In this document: positions 28,084 through 37,952 of the stretch, piece by piece
How positions within the stretch are numbered: position 1 is the stretch's first letter
Layout of the letters: each line of letters opens with the position of its first letter
NCBI GenBank assembly: GCA_947488345.1
Contig: CANKZQ010000003.1
Span: forward strand, 451,832-515,831
Length of the DNA stretch: 64,000 nt
Direction of reading: 5' to 3'
DNA from: an uncultured Flavobacteriaceae bacterium
GTDB taxonomy: Bacteria; Bacteroidota; Bacteroidia; Flavobacteriales; Flavobacteriaceae
The notes under the pieces: generated by a model
Told to the model about the DNA's origin: nothing
The model's database searches: none
Seen by the model: only the letters and a program-made list of their open reading frames with translations
Made by a program: the position numbers and the translations under genes

Positions 28084-28857
28084 ATGACATTTCCGAAAAA
28101 GACAAACACACAACTAATAAAGCATAGAAACCTACTAATGATGGCACTTTTGATGTCAGTACTATTATCTCATACATCTTTAAGGGCTCAATCTTCACAA
28201 AAAAACTTTCTAGACACGAATTATATCCAAGTTTCGGGAACTGTAGAATCGAACGTAACTCCAGATAAAATCTATATCAGCATTACCATCAACGAAAAAG
28301 ACAAAAAAGGTAAAGTATCTGTAGAAATGCAAGAGGGAAAAATGATTCAACGATTAAAATCAATTGGAATTGATCTTGAGAAAAATCTTTCTATTCAGAG
28401 TTATAATAGTTCTTATAATTCATACTTGCTAAAGAAGAATGACGTACTCAAGGTAAAGAAATATACTCTTTTAGTAAACACTACCGATCACTTAACCAAA
28501 GCATTCGAAATATTCGATAGGCTAGAGATATCGAATGTTTATATCAGTAAAGTCGATCATTCTAATATGGAGGAACTGAAGCTAGAAGCTAAAATAAAGG
28601 CCATAAAAACGGCTAAGAAAAAAGCCTCGACCTATGCAAAAGCGATCGATCAAACTATTGGGAAAGCCCTTCTAATTACCGAAAAAAATAGCTCAAATTA
28701 CAATGCGTCGAATGCCATTTACGGCGCCCTCGAAAACAATGTAATCATTCGAGGCTATAGCAGTATCAACACTAAAAACAAGGCTATTGGAGAAAAAATA
28801 AACTTCAACGACATTACAATTACCGCTTCAGTAGAAGCAACATTCGAATTAAAATAA
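28084..28857 (+). CDS. SIMPL (DUF541) domain secreted protein
   Basis: The 257-residue protein has a hydrophobic signal segment (about 17-35, ending RAQ). The SIMPL-domain pattern follows: YIQVSGTVESNVTPDKIYISI at the start, and a helix rich in Lys and Ala (KLEAKIKAIKTAKKKAS). Family members are periplasmic and form ring-like oligomers in some bacteria. It precedes a VWA gene by 15 bp and is probably co-transcribed with it. Biological role unknown. Confidence 0.83.
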   Translation: MTFPKKTNTQLIKHRNLLMMALLMSVLLSHTSLRAQSSQKNFLDTNYIQVSGTVESNVTPDKIYISITINEKDKKGKVSVEMQEGKMIQRLKSIGIDLEKNLSIQSYNSSYNSYLLKKNDVLKVKKYTLLVNTTDHLTKAFEIFDRLEISNVYISKVDHSNMEELKLEAKIKAIKTAKKKASTYAKAIDQTIGKALLITEKNSSNYNASNAIYGALENNVIIRGYSSINTKNKAIGEKINFNDITITASVEATFELK

Positions 28858-28872
28858 ATAAAAATAAGTATT

Positions 28873-29979
28873 ATGAAAAATCTATGTATTCTATTATTGA
28901 CACTAGCTACCTTATCGGTATCAGCTACTGAAATTGACCCAAGTAAGAAGCATACAATTAAAGTTGCGTTATTACTAGACACCAGTAATTCTATGGATGG
29001 TTTGATCAATCAAGCTAAAACACAATTATGGGAAATTGTGAATGAACTTTCTTATGCAAAATGTGAAAATGAGGATCCCAATCTACAGATTTCTCTTTAT
29101 GAATATGGTAACAGTAACATCCCTTCTGCCGAAGGATATATTCGTCAGGTGATCGGATTTAGTAGTGATCTAGATGAGATCTCTGAGAAATTATTTGCTT
29201 TGAAAACAAATGGCGGCAACGAATTTTGCGGTGAAGTCATTCAGACTTCCTTAAAAGAATTGAATTGGGGTTCTAATAATAAAGATTTAAAACTCATCTT
29301 TATAGCGGGCAATGAACCTTTCACTCAAGGAAAAATTAATTATAAAGATGCCGCTACGCAAGCTAATGAGCAAGATGTCGTTGTAAATACTATTTTTTGT
29401 GGGAATTATCAAAATGGAGTTTCTGGCAAATGGCAGGATGGGGCAAGACTAACGAAAGGTGACTATATGGCAATTGATCATAACGAAACAGTTGTTCATA
29501 TTTCTTCTCCTTATGATGATGTAATTATTCAATTGAATAAAAAATTAAATGACACCTATATTTACTACGGAACCCAAGGTAGAAGCAAAATGGCATTACA
29601 ATCGAAGCAAGATAGTAACGCGGCTGAATTAGACGAAGTAGTTGTGGTAAAAAGAGCTGTAAGTAAAAGTTCTCGTGTATATCAAAACTCTTCTTGGGAC
29701 CTTGTTGATGCTGAGAAAAGAAAAGACTTTAGTTATAGTAAATTAAACAAGAAGAACTTACCAAAAGCACTACAAAATAAATCTTCAGCAGAACTTAAAG
29801 CATATGTTTCAAAGCAGCGCAAAAAGCGAGAAGATATAAAACAAGAAATAAAAAAGCTAAACGCTCAGAGAAACGCGTATGTAGCTAAAAAAAGAAAAGA
29901 AACAAACACCAAAAGTTTAGATAAAGCGTTAATCACTTCAATTAAACGACAGGCAAAATCGAAAAACTATGTTTGGTAA
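28873..29979 (+). CDS. Secreted von Willebrand factor A domain protein
   Basis: The 368-residue protein has a signal peptide (about 1-18) and then a VWA domain (about 28-225) with an intact MIDAS start VALLLDTSNSMDGL (DxSxS). A C-terminal half rich in Lys, Arg and Gln (about 260-368) looks helical and could bind a partner or nucleic acid. It is in tandem with the SIMPL gene. Function unknown. Confidence 0.82.
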   Translation: MKNLCILLLTLATLSVSATEIDPSKKHTIKVALLLDTSNSMDGLINQAKTQLWEIVNELSYAKCENEDPNLQISLYEYGNSNIPSAEGYIRQVIGFSSDLDEISEKLFALKTNGGNEFCGEVIQTSLKELNWGSNNKDLKLIFIAGNEPFTQGKINYKDAATQANEQDVVVNTIFCGNYQNGVSGKWQDGARLTKGDYMAIDHNETVVHISSPYDDVIIQLNKKLNDTYIYYGTQGRSKMALQSKQDSNAAELDEVVVVKRAVSKSSRVYQNSSWDLVDAEKRKDFSYSKLNKKNLPKALQNKSSAELKAYVSKQRKKREDIKQEIKKLNAQRNAYVAKKRKETNTKSLDKALITSIKRQAKSKNYVW

Positions 29980-30002
29980 TACTTTTAAATAAAATCGAGA
30001 AG

Positions 30003-30038
30003 AAGTTGGCAGTATTCAATCGCGTACTGCTAACTTTT
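30003..30038. terminator. Bidirectional terminator between convergent genes
   Basis: AAGTTxGCAGTA and TACTGCxAACTT form a stem around a 10-nt loop with T-rich sequence on the + side. It lies between the VWA gene and the convergent gene ending at 30055. Confidence 0.65.
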
Positions 30039-30054
30039 GATCTTATATATACTA

Positions 30055-30651
30055 TCAATTTTCTCCTTTCCAGGCGTTATAGAATTGAACAATCTCAATA
30101 GGATTATGAATTGTTTTATTTCTAATTTTCATTGCTAACTCAGGGCAATCATCAAAAAATTTCGCCAAACTCTTTCTCCTCAACCCGAAAATTCCTTGTG
30201 AGACTCTCACTAATGAAGAATCTCCTTGTTTTTTAAAATATCCGACCCGATCGATATAACCAGAATCATCATCTTCAAATTCCCAATAATAATATGATAA
30301 AAATCCTTTATGAACCACCTTCAAAAAATGTTGTTTTCCAACTCCCGGGAATACCCTATAGTTTTGATTCAAAAACCCTTTTGATGCTGATAGCCACATC
30401 CTTTCAAAAAGACTCTCCCCTCTCTTATAACCTAAAATCTGATTTGGCCTGTAGGTTCTCTTTCCTCTTTTGTTTTTAAATTTTATTCTTTTATAAAGAC
30501 CTCCGAAAGGATGGTCTTTTCTATCTTTAACAGTACCGTGTAGTGTATCATTTATGCTCAAGACAACATAGCCCGCTTCATATCCTTTTTGTGCGAAACA
30601 AGTAAGCGGTGTCGATAGTATAAATGTCAAGAATACATACATCAGTTTCAT
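30055..30651 (-). CDS. Secreted protein of unknown function
   Basis: A protein of about 198 residues from ATG 30651 (MKLMYVFLTF...), which places the start directly at a signal peptide ending CFAQ. The track start adds KKKRQAD in front. The mature part has many basic residues and short motifs such as DTLHGTVKDRKDHPFGGLYK and FKNKRGKRTYRPNQI. No family recognised. Standalone gene between two opposite-strand units. Confidence 0.65.
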   Translation of the reverse strand: MKLMYVFLTFILSTPLTCFAQKGYEAGYVVLSINDTLHGTVKDRKDHPFGGLYKRIKFKNKRGKRTYRPNQILGYKRGESLFERMWLSASKGFLNQNYRVFPGVGKQHFLKVVHKGFLSYYYWEFEDDDSGYIDRVGYFKKQGDSSLVRVSQGIFGLRRKSLAKFFDDCPELAMKIRNKTIHNPIEIVQFYNAWKGEN

Positions 30652-30843
30652 ATCTGCTTGTCTTTTCTTCTTCATATCATTTTAGTTTTTAATCTCACAT
30701 TACTTATGCCCGTTGTGTAAAAAGCTAATTGTGCTAGTTCATAGCATAAATCGAGCCAAAAACCATAAAAACCCAAAGCATATATCAAAATTCACATATA
30801 TTTATGTTCCTCAAAATTGCATCTCAAATAAAGAAGTTTTGAC

Positions 30844-30851
30844 TAACTTTG
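30844..30851 (+). promoter_or_regulatory. Bacteroidota -7 box (TAACTTTG) for the Nfu gene
   Basis: TAACTTTG fits TAnnTTTG and ends 15-18 bp before the paired ATG codons at 30867 and 30870. This supports those starts over the one given in the ORF track, which would begin inside the promoter. Confidence 0.5.
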
Positions 30852-30869
30852 CATCAAATTATATCGATG

Positions 30870-31766
30870 ATGCACGAATTTAAGATCACTATAGAAAACA
30901 CACCAAATGACACCATTTTAAAATTTGTAGCGAATACAATTTTAACCGATGGAAGCTTTGAATATCATAATGTTGAAGAAGTAAAAAACTCTACAATGAT
31001 TCAGCAATTGTTTCATTTACCCTTTATCAAAAAGGTATTTGTCACTGCTAATTTTATTGCCGTTGAGCGTTTTAATATTGTAGAGTGGTCTGATGTTCAA
31101 GATGAATTAAAGAAAGTGATTGAAAATTACTTGAATACCAATCAAAGTTTATTCTCTGAGCAACAAAACAAACAAGTCGTTGTAGAAGTATATGGAGAGA
31201 GCACACCGAACCCTGCAGTGATGAAATTTGTAACAAACAAATTACTTACTTCCGAAAATATTGAAGTAAAAACTCTTGAAAGCGCTACTGAAGTTCCGAT
31301 TGCGAAGGCCTTGTTAGATTTTTCATATGTAGATGAAGTATTTATTTCTGATAATTATATTTCTGTTACCAAAAACGCATCGGTTGAATGGTTTGAAATC
31401 ACAAGTGCTCTTCGAGATTATTTAAAGAACTATATCAAGGATAACAAACCAGTAATTACCGAAAATTATGTACCCATTGTTAATGAAAAAATAGAAATTG
31501 AACCGATTAAAACAGAGGATTTAGACGATATTTCTCAAGAAATTGTAGCTATTTTAGATGAGTATATAAAACCTGCTGTTACCTCTGATGGGGGAAACAT
31601 TCTATTTCAATCGTATGACACAACAAGCAAAACAGTGAATGTTGTGCTTCAAGGTGCCTGTAGTGGATGCCCTTCATCAACCATTACTTTAAAAAATGGT
31701 ATTGAGGCGACACTTAAACAATTGCTCCCGAATAAGATAGAAGAGGTTGTTGCCATCAATGGATAG
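30870..31766 (+). CDS. Nfu-type iron-sulfur cluster carrier with two N-terminal scaffold domains
   Basis: About 298 residues. Two copies of the Nfu_N-type domain come first (about 1-85 and 100-190; the second begins GESTPNPAVMKFVTN, the first has ENTPNDTILKFVAN). The C-terminal NifU-like domain (about 215-298) has the cluster-binding pair in GACSGCPSS. NFU proteins assemble and deliver [4Fe-4S] clusters. Tandem duplication of the N-domain is visible directly. ATG 30867 is an equally good start. Confidence 0.92.
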   Translation: MHEFKITIENTPNDTILKFVANTILTDGSFEYHNVEEVKNSTMIQQLFHLPFIKKVFVTANFIAVERFNIVEWSDVQDELKKVIENYLNTNQSLFSEQQNKQVVVEVYGESTPNPAVMKFVTNKLLTSENIEVKTLESATEVPIAKALLDFSYVDEVFISDNYISVTKNASVEWFEITSALRDYLKNYIKDNKPVITENYVPIVNEKIEIEPIKTEDLDDISQEIVAILDEYIKPAVTSDGGNILFQSYDTTSKTVNVVLQGACSGCPSSTITLKNGIEATLKQLLPNKIEEVVAING

Positions 31767-31837
31767 TTTATAAAAAATTGCCAGCTATTTTGTATCTTTA
31801 CATATAAACAATTTTTTAACCAAAAAACTAAATAGTT

Positions 31838-32038
31838 ATGGCAGTAATGAAAGTTATTGAAGTATTAGCAAATTCTGAAAAAAGCTGGGAAGATGCTACG
31901 CGCAAAGCGGTAAAACATGCTTCAAAAAGTGTAAAGCATATCAAATCAGTATTTGTACAATCTCAAAGTGCGGTAGTCAACGGTGATGACGTTGCAGAAT
32001 TCCGTGTAAACGTAAAAATTACTTTTGAAGTAAAATAG
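31838..32038 (+). CDS. Dodecin-family flavin-binding protein
   Basis: A 66-residue protein of the dodecin family, which forms dodecameric shells that store flavin or CoA. Matching features are the length, the N-terminal VMKVIEVLANSEKSWEDAT and the C-terminal VNVKITFEVK strand. It stands alone between the Nfu gene and the DUF255 gene and has its own terminator. Confidence 0.88.
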   Translation: MAVMKVIEVLANSEKSWEDATRKAVKHASKSVKHIKSVFVQSQSAVVNGDDVAEFRVNVKITFEVK

Positions 32039-32058
32039 ACGTACATTTAAAGAAATTG

Positions 32059-32094
32059 AAAAGCGTTTTGATTTAGATCAAAGCGCTTTTTTTT
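32059..32094 (+). terminator. Terminator after the dodecin gene
   Basis: AAAAGCGxTTTGAT and ATCAAAxGCGCTTTT pair around a TTAG loop and end in a long T run, 20 bp after the dodecin stop. Confidence 0.85.
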
Positions 32095-32122
32095 ATTGTG
32101 TATATTTGATAAAAAAAAGATA

Positions 32123-34246
32123 ATGATCCATCGGTTTTCTTTGCTACTTTTCATCCTACTTCTCTCTATTGGTTGCACCAATCAAAATAAAAAAAATATG
32201 TCTGATCACTCGTATACGAATGCCCTTATAAATGAGACAAGTCCTTATTTATTGCAACATGCCCACAACCCTGTAGATTGGTATCCTTGGAGTAAAGAAA
32301 CCTTAGAATTGGCGAAAAAAGAGAATAAGTTAATTTTGATTTCTGTAGGATATGCTGCTTGTCATTGGTGTCATGTTATGGAGCGTGAAAGCTTTGAAGA
32401 TACTGCCGTGGCGAATATCATGAATCAACATTTCATCAATATAAAAGTAGATCGAGAAGAGCGCCCAGATGTAGATCAAATTTACATGAAGGCTGTACAG
32501 CTCATGAACAACGGTAGAGGCGGTTGGCCGTTAAACGCCATTGCGCTTCCTGATGGACGACCTGTTTGGGGAGGCACATATTTTCCCAAAGAAAACTGGG
32601 TCGACATCTTAAATAAGGTATCGAGTGTTTACAAAGAAGATCCTGACAAAATGAAGGAATTCGCTGCGAAACTCACAGAAGGCATTAAAAATGCGGATCT
32701 TATTACTCTCAACACAAAGGCTACCGATTTCTCAAAAATAGAAATTGACACCATTGTTTCGAACTGGACCGAATATATGGATTTTGATCTTGGCGGAAGT
32801 GCTGGAGCTCCAAAGTTTCCATTACCGAATAACTTTGACTTTTTATTACGTTATAGCACTCAGACTTCAAACCAAAAACTACTCGACTATGTCAATACCT
32901 CTCTAACCAAAATGGCATTAGGAGGCATTCATGATCAAGTTGGTGGCGGGTTTGCGCGGTATTCTGTAGACGCAAAATGGCATATCCCTCATTTTGAGAA
33001 AATGCTCTATGATAACGGACAATTAGTAAGTGTATATGCGAATGCTTATGTAGCAACTAAAAATCCACTGTTTAAAAAAATAGTGTATCAGACTACTACA
33101 TTTGTTGAGAGAGAATTAAGCAATAAACAAGGTGGTTTTTACTCTTCGCTTGACGCGGATAGCAATAACGAAAAAGGCGAATTAGAAGAAGGTGCTTTTT
33201 ATGTTTGGAGTAAGGAAGATCTGGAAAGGCTTATTACAACTGATTTTGAATTGTTTAGTGACTATTACAATATTAGTGACGCCTGGAAATGGGAGCATGA
33301 AAATTACAACTTGCATCGTACAAAAACGGATGAAGAAATAACAAAACAATATAATCTCAGTCAAGAAGACCTCTCAAAAAAAGTTGACAATTGGAGATCG
33401 ATTCTTCTCACTGAAAGAGAAAAGAAGGAAAGACCGAGGCTTGATGATAAAATTTTAACCTCTTGGAATGCATTGATGTTAAAAGGGTATACACATGCAT
33501 TTCGCGCTTTTAATGACACTCACTTTTTAGATATGGCTCTAAAGAATGCAAATTTCATTGTTAAAAATCAATTACGAGAAGACGGTGGATTGAATAGAAA
33601 CTTTAAAAATGGGAAAAGTAATATCAACGCCTATCTCGAAGATTATGCAACAACCATAGATGCCTTTTTAAATTTATATCAAGTTACTCTCGATGAACAG
33701 TGGCTACAAAATGCCAAGCAACTTGCCGATTATTGCTATGATCACTTTTATGATACGAAAAGTCAATTATTTCATTTTACTTCAGATATGGACGATCAAC
33801 TCATTGCTCGTAAAATTGATATCAATGATGACGTGATTCCATCTTCAAATTCGATCATGGCTAATAACTTATTCTTGTTAGGCCATTATTATGGAAATAA
33901 AAAATATGCCGATAATGCTTCACAAATGTTGCATAATGTGAAGGAACAAGCCTTGCAATATGGTGGCAATTCGGCCAATTGGTTATGGTTATATCTCAAT
34001 TATATTGGTGATTTTTATGAAGTAGCAATTTCTGGAAAAAATGCGAAAATTAAATTAGAAGAATTCAATCAGAAATACATTCCTAATAAATTGATAGTGG
34101 GAAGTACCAAAGATAGCGATTTACCACTTCTTGAGTACAAGTATAATGATGACCAAACGACTATTTATGTTTGTATTGACGGAACCTGTCAACTGCCAGT
34201 AAACGAAACAACTAAAGCATTTAAACAAATTAAAACCACCTTATAA
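32123..34246 (+). CDS. DUF255 thioredoxin-domain protein (YyaL/SSP411 family), probable lipoprotein
   Basis: About 707 residues from ATG 32123, which starts a lipoprotein signal with lipobox SIGC. The track start lies inside the terminator before it. The N-terminal thioredoxin-like domain has [19 protein letters not shown] and the active pair in [17 protein letters not shown]. The remainder has the alpha/alpha-barrel pattern of the family ([42 protein letters not shown]). Function of the family is not settled. It overlaps the DUF1304 gene by one base. Confidence 0.9.
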   Translation: MIHRFSLLLFILLLSIGCTNQNKKNMSDHSYTNALINETSPYLLQHAHNPVDWYPWSKETLELAKKENKLILISVGYAACHWCHVMERESFEDTAVANIMNQHFINIKVDREERPDVDQIYMKAVQLMNNGRGGWPLNAIALPDGRPVWGGTYFPKENWVDILNKVSSVYKEDPDKMKEFAAKLTEGIKNADLITLNTKATDFSKIEIDTIVSNWTEYMDFDLGGSAGAPKFPLPNNFDFLLRYSTQTSNQKLLDYVNTSLTKMALGGIHDQVGGGFARYSVDAKWHIPHFEKMLYDNGQLVSVYANAYVATKNPLFKKIVYQTTTFVERELSNKQGGFYSSLDADSNNEKGELEEGAFYVWSKEDLERLITTDFELFSDYYNISDAWKWEHENYNLHRTKTDEEITKQYNLSQEDLSKKVDNWRSILLTEREKKERPRLDDKILTSWNALMLKGYTHAFRAFNDTHFLDMALKNANFIVKNQLREDGGLNRNFKNGKSNINAYLEDYATTIDAFLNLYQVTLDEQWLQNAKQLADYCYDHFYDTKSQLFHFTSDMDDQLIARKIDINDDVIPSSNSIMANNLFLLGHYYGNKKYADNASQMLHNVKEQALQYGGNSANWLWLYLNYIGDFYEVAISGKNAKIKLEEFNQKYIPNKLIVGSTKDSDLPLLEYKYNDDQTTIYVCIDGTCQLPVNETTKAFKQIKTTL

Positions 34247-34614
34247 TGGAAATTCTTTCTCTTGTATTTATAGCACTTGTAGCTCTGTTACATTTTTATT
34301 TTATGATTTTGGAAATGTTCTACTGGACCAAACCTAGAGGTCAAAAAGCGTTCGGAGTAACACCAGAGTTTGCAGAAGAGTCTAAAGTTTTGGCAGCAAA
34401 TCAAGGATTATATAACGGATTTCTAACTGCTGGCTTGATCTGGGCAATGGTTGATCAGACTTATGGTGATAAAATTGCCATTTTTTTTCTTATTTGTGTG
34501 ACTTTAGCAGGTCTTTATGGGTCATACTCAACAAAGAATAAAAAAATATTTTTTGTGCAGGCTGTCCCAGCAATGATAGCTTTAGCTTTAACCTTATTAA
34601 AAATTTATAATTAA
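34246..34614 (+). CDS. DUF1304 membrane protein
   Basis: The 122-residue protein has about four membrane segments. Family-typical phrases are visible: HFYFMILEMFYWTKPRGQKAFG near the N-terminus and NQGLYNGFLTAGLIW in the middle. DUF1304 members are small inner-membrane proteins without known function. It overlaps the DUF255 stop by one base (TAATG) and lies one base before the MscS gene, so the three genes probably form one operon. Confidence 0.88.
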   Translation: MEILSLVFIALVALLHFYFMILEMFYWTKPRGQKAFGVTPEFAEESKVLAANQGLYNGFLTAGLIWAMVDQTYGDKIAIFFLICVTLAGLYGSYSTKNKKIFFVQAVPAMIALALTLLKIYN

Positions 34615-34615
34615 A

Positions 34616-35428
34616 ATGGACTTCGAAAAAATTATTGACTCTTTAACTACTTACGGAACAGAGTACGGATTAAAAATACTGGCAGCTATTGTTATATGGA
34701 TCGTCGGATCTTGGGTAATTAAAAAAATAATGGGCGTCACTGGCAAAATCATGATGAAAAAGAATTATGATGAAAGCCTACAAAAATTCTTATTAAATCT
34801 AGTTAGTTGGACCTTAAAGATTCTTCTAATTATCGTTATCTTGTCTAAGCTAGGTATTGAAACTACTTCATTTGCAGCGATATTGGCAGCAGCTGGTCTT
34901 GCAATTGGGATGGCACTTCAAGGGTCACTAGCGAATTTCGCAGGAGGTGTATTAATGATGATATTTAAACCCATTAAAATTGGAGATTTAATTGAAGCGC
35001 AAGGTGAAATAGGTGTTGTGAAAGAAATAGAAATCTTCACTACAAAGATTGTAACTCCGGATAATAAATTAGTAATTATTCCGAACGGTACCTTATCTAA
35101 TGGTAACATTACTAATTATACTGCAGAAGGGAAAATTCGTTTAGATTTAACTTTTGGCGTTTCATACGATGCTGATATCAAACAAACGAAAGAGGTCTTA
35201 TTAAATGTTATTACCTCTAACGACAAGGTTCTAAAAGATCCAGCTCCTATGGTAGCTGTATCTGAATTAGCAGATAGTTCAGTTAATTTTGCAGTTCGAC
35301 CTTGGGCGACACCTGAAAACTATTGGGATGTTTATTTTGACACGACCGAATCTGTAAAAGTAGCCTTGGATAAAGCTGGTATTGAAATTCCATATCCACA
35401 TGCTGTTGAAATTCAAAAGGAAGGATAA
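34616..35428 (+). CDS. Small-conductance mechanosensitive channel (MscS family)
   Basis: The 270-residue protein has the MscS layout: three N-terminal membrane segments, the pore-lining TM3 rich in Gly/Ala (AAAGLAIGMALQGSLANFAGGV, about 88-109), and the beta domain with FKPIKIGDLIEAQGEIGVV. A cytoplasmic alpha/beta end with VNFAVRPWATPENYWDV follows. MscS releases solutes during hypo-osmotic shock. It ends at a strong terminator. Confidence 0.94.
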   Translation: MDFEKIIDSLTTYGTEYGLKILAAIVIWIVGSWVIKKIMGVTGKIMMKKNYDESLQKFLLNLVSWTLKILLIIVILSKLGIETTSFAAILAAAGLAIGMALQGSLANFAGGVLMMIFKPIKIGDLIEAQGEIGVVKEIEIFTTKIVTPDNKLVIIPNGTLSNGNITNYTAEGKIRLDLTFGVSYDADIKQTKEVLLNVITSNDKVLKDPAPMVAVSELADSSVNFAVRPWATPENYWDVYFDTTESVKVALDKAGIEIPYPHAVEIQKEG

Positions 35429-35450
35429 CAGAATAACAATTTCAATGTAG

Positions 35451-35495
35451 AACGCACAAAAATCATATCTCTGGTATGATTTTTGTGCGTTTTTA
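35451..35495 (+). terminator. Strong terminator after mscS
   Basis: A near-perfect inverted repeat AACGCACAAAAATCATA / TATGATTTTTGTGCGTT with a 7-nt loop and a trailing T run. It separates mscS from the tandem paralogues. Confidence 0.9.
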
Positions 35496-35516
35496 TATAA
35501 ATAAACCACACTTATT

Positions 35517-36266
35517 ATGAAAAAATTACTCTTATTATTCGCATGTATTTTATTTAGTTTCGCAGGAGAATCTCAAAATTCAAGTAGTATTCACAGCCTT
35601 TATCTTGGTAACAATGCCGGTTATGATGGACGGTCGATTTTGCTTGACTACCGAAGCTTTGACTACAATAGTATTGACTATAGAGATTTTGGAACAAACA
35701 ATACAACGAAAATAATCGATGATAACGATACAAATGGGAGTAGATTTATTAACAATTTCCAATATGGGAAAGTGGCTGGTTTTGCGAAAAAGTATGTGTT
35801 AAGATATGACGCATTTAACGATCAAATGGAGATAAAAAATGCTGAAAATAAAATTTACCTTATCGATAAAAGAACAATTAATAAGGTAGATTTTGAAAAT
35901 GGTGCTACTTATAAATTATATAATTATTATATTGGAAAGAAGAATTTTACCGGATATTTGAAGGTGATTTTTAAAGGTTCGGAAGTGTCATTGTTAAAAA
36001 AAGAAGTGATTAAATACGTCTTTGAGAAACAAGCAGAATCTAGTTATCACACTGCCGTTCCGGCAAAGTTCAAAAGAGGGAAAGATCTCTATTTTGTAGC
36101 TGATCATAATGGCACAACTCGATCTTTTCGAAGTAAGAAAGATTTGTTAAAGTTATTTCCTGATAAGAAAACAGCGTTGGAGAAATTTCTTAAAACAAAT
36201 GATGTGAAATTTACTAATGAAGATTCTTTGATTGCGTTAATGCAACACCTAGAATCACTTGATTAA
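35517..36266 (+). CDS. Secreted protein, tandem paralogue 1 of 3
   Basis: The 249-residue protein has a signal peptide (about 1-19). All three tandem genes share the core RYDAxNDQMExK, followed by TINxVxFxNG, TGYLKVIF.GS, SLLKKExIK, YFxADHNG and a C-terminal helix with LLKLFP. Identity is high by eye through the last 180 residues, while the N-terminal 60 residues differ. I do not recognise the family. The gene begins after the mscS terminator. Confidence 0.75.
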   Translation: MKKLLLLFACILFSFAGESQNSSSIHSLYLGNNAGYDGRSILLDYRSFDYNSIDYRDFGTNNTTKIIDDNDTNGSRFINNFQYGKVAGFAKKYVLRYDAFNDQMEIKNAENKIYLIDKRTINKVDFENGATYKLYNYYIGKKNFTGYLKVIFKGSEVSLLKKEVIKYVFEKQAESSYHTAVPAKFKRGKDLYFVADHNGTTRSFRSKKDLLKLFPDKKTALEKFLKTNDVKFTNEDSLIALMQHLESLD

Positions 36267-36417
36267 AGAATTTCATTCTTTAGCTTGTTGTTTCAACAGA
36301 AGCTATTGATGATGGATCCCCAGACACGAAACTGGCCCAAAAGAGCCTTATGGCTTTATCGGATAACTTTGAAAAAGAAAAACCCCTATATCTATGTCAC
36401 TTAAAACAACGACTATT

Positions 36418-37173
36418 ATGAAAAAATTACTCTTCCTATTCTGTATCGCGGCTTTTAGCCTTACTATTCAATCTCAAACAAGAAGTACTTTCGCGAATAA
36501 GTACCTAGGCATTAATAACATTCCTCCTCCTCTTCACGTTCTACCTTCTCCAAACTACCGAGAAGCGAACAAGCTTAGTATTGACTTTCGAGATTTTGAT
36601 TCAAATAACACCACAAAAGTTATTGATGATGCGATTACAACTGGTAGCAGATTCATTACTGACTTTCAATTTGGAAACATTGATGGTTTCAATAAAGACT
36701 ATCGTTTAAGATACGATGCATTCAATGATCAGATGGAGATCAAAACGGCGGAAGATAAAATTGTGATTCTTAATAAAGAAACAATTAACGAAGTACGTTT
36801 TGATGATGGCTCAAATTATACAATTTATAATTACGCTTTAGGAGACAAAAACATTACTGGATATTTAAAAGTAATTTTTCGGGGTTCTAAATCATCATTG
36901 TTAAAAAAGGAAATGATTAAATATGTATTTCGAAAACGAGTTGAATCTGGTTATGTAGGTGAAGTTCCTCCAGCTTATAAAAAATCAAAGGACATCTATT
37001 TTATCGCTAATCATAACGGTACCGTTCATTCATTTCGCACTAAAAAAGACTTTCTAAACCTATTTCCAACAAAGACAAAAACATTGGAAAAGTTTATAAA
37101 ATCGAATACTATAAAGTTTTCTAAGGAAGACTCTTTAACTAAATTGGTGAAGTATTTAGATTCTTTGGACTAA
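36418..37173 (+). CDS. Secreted protein, tandem paralogue 2 of 3
   Basis: About 251 residues from ATG 36418, where the signal peptide begins (MKKLLFLFCIAAFSL, ending QSQ); the track start adds eight residues. It contains RYDAFNDQMEIK, ITGYLKVIFRGSKSSLLKKEM and YFIANHNGTVHSFRTKKDF. It is closest by eye to paralogue 1. The 150-bp spacer before it shows no clear terminator and no gene. Confidence 0.75.
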   Translation: MKKLLFLFCIAAFSLTIQSQTRSTFANKYLGINNIPPPLHVLPSPNYREANKLSIDFRDFDSNNTTKVIDDAITTGSRFITDFQFGNIDGFNKDYRLRYDAFNDQMEIKTAEDKIVILNKETINEVRFDDGSNYTIYNYALGDKNITGYLKVIFRGSKSSLLKKEMIKYVFRKRVESGYVGEVPPAYKKSKDIYFIANHNGTVHSFRTKKDFLNLFPTKTKTLEKFIKSNTIKFSKEDSLTKLVKYLDSLD

Positions 37174-37254
37174 ATATCGCCTTTTGATTTTTAATTATTA
37201 ACTCAAAAAAGAAAATACCTTATATTTGGTATGAATTTCGAAAAAAAACTTATC

Positions 37255-37944
37255 ATGAAAAAAACAATCTTACTCGTAGCAGTTGTGCTCATCTCATTTA
37301 GCTTTAGCGGTCAATCTCAAAAAGTAAACCGATATGCAGAAGCATTTATTAATGATTCTCAGAATTTTGTTACGAATAACACTGCAAGAGGAATAAAAGA
37401 TAAAAATGCAACAGGAAGTAAATACGTTTCTGATTTTAGCTTTGGAAAAGTAATAGGATATAATCAGAATTACCTGATGAGATATGACGCCTATAACGAT
37501 CAAATGGAGGTGAAAAATACAGAAGATAAAGTTGTTATTATCAATAAGAAAACAATTAATGAAGTTACTTTTAACAACGGTTCGAAGTATAAAATTTACA
37601 ATTACACTTTAGACGGTAATAGTATAACTGGTTATTTAAAAGTAATTTATGACGGATCAAAATCATCGTTGTTAAAAAAAGAAGTAATTAGATTTATCCC
37701 TGAAAAGAAAGCTGAATCGAGTTATGATAGCGATGTTCCGGCGGCTTACAAAAAAGGAAGTGACGTCTATTTTATTGCTGATCACAATGGTGCTATTCGT
37801 TCTTTTGGTAAAAAGAAAGAATTATTAAAGTTGTTTCCTGCACAGAAAAAAGCAATAGACAAGTTTATAAAAGCTAACAATGTGAGGTTTTCTAATGAGG
37901 TTTCTTTGGCTAAATTAGGCAGACACTTAGATGAAATGAACTAA
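37255..37944 (+). CDS. Secreted protein, tandem paralogue 3 of 3
   Basis: About 229 residues from ATG 37255, starting at the signal peptide (MKKTILLVAVVLISFSFSG). It keeps the shared core: RYDAYNDQMEVK, SITGYLKVIYDGSKSSLLKKEVIRF, YFIADHNGAIRSFGKKKELLKLFP. Its N-terminal variable part is shorter than in the other two. It is convergent with tsaB, and the nearest terminator-like hairpin lies inside the tsaB coding region. Confidence 0.75.
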   Translation: MKKTILLVAVVLISFSFSGQSQKVNRYAEAFINDSQNFVTNNTARGIKDKNATGSKYVSDFSFGKVIGYNQNYLMRYDAYNDQMEVKNTEDKVVIINKKTINEVTFNNGSKYKIYNYTLDGNSITGYLKVIYDGSKSSLLKKEVIRFIPEKKAESSYDSDVPAAYKKGSDVYFIADHNGAIRSFGKKKELLKLFPAQKKAIDKFIKANNVRFSNEVSLAKLGRHLDEMN

Positions 37945-37952
37945 GTCTACTG

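Noticed and set aside
36267-36417. Possible small gene or regulator between paralogues 1 and 2
   Set aside because: No ORF with a good start or a recognisable hairpin; it looks like plain spacer.
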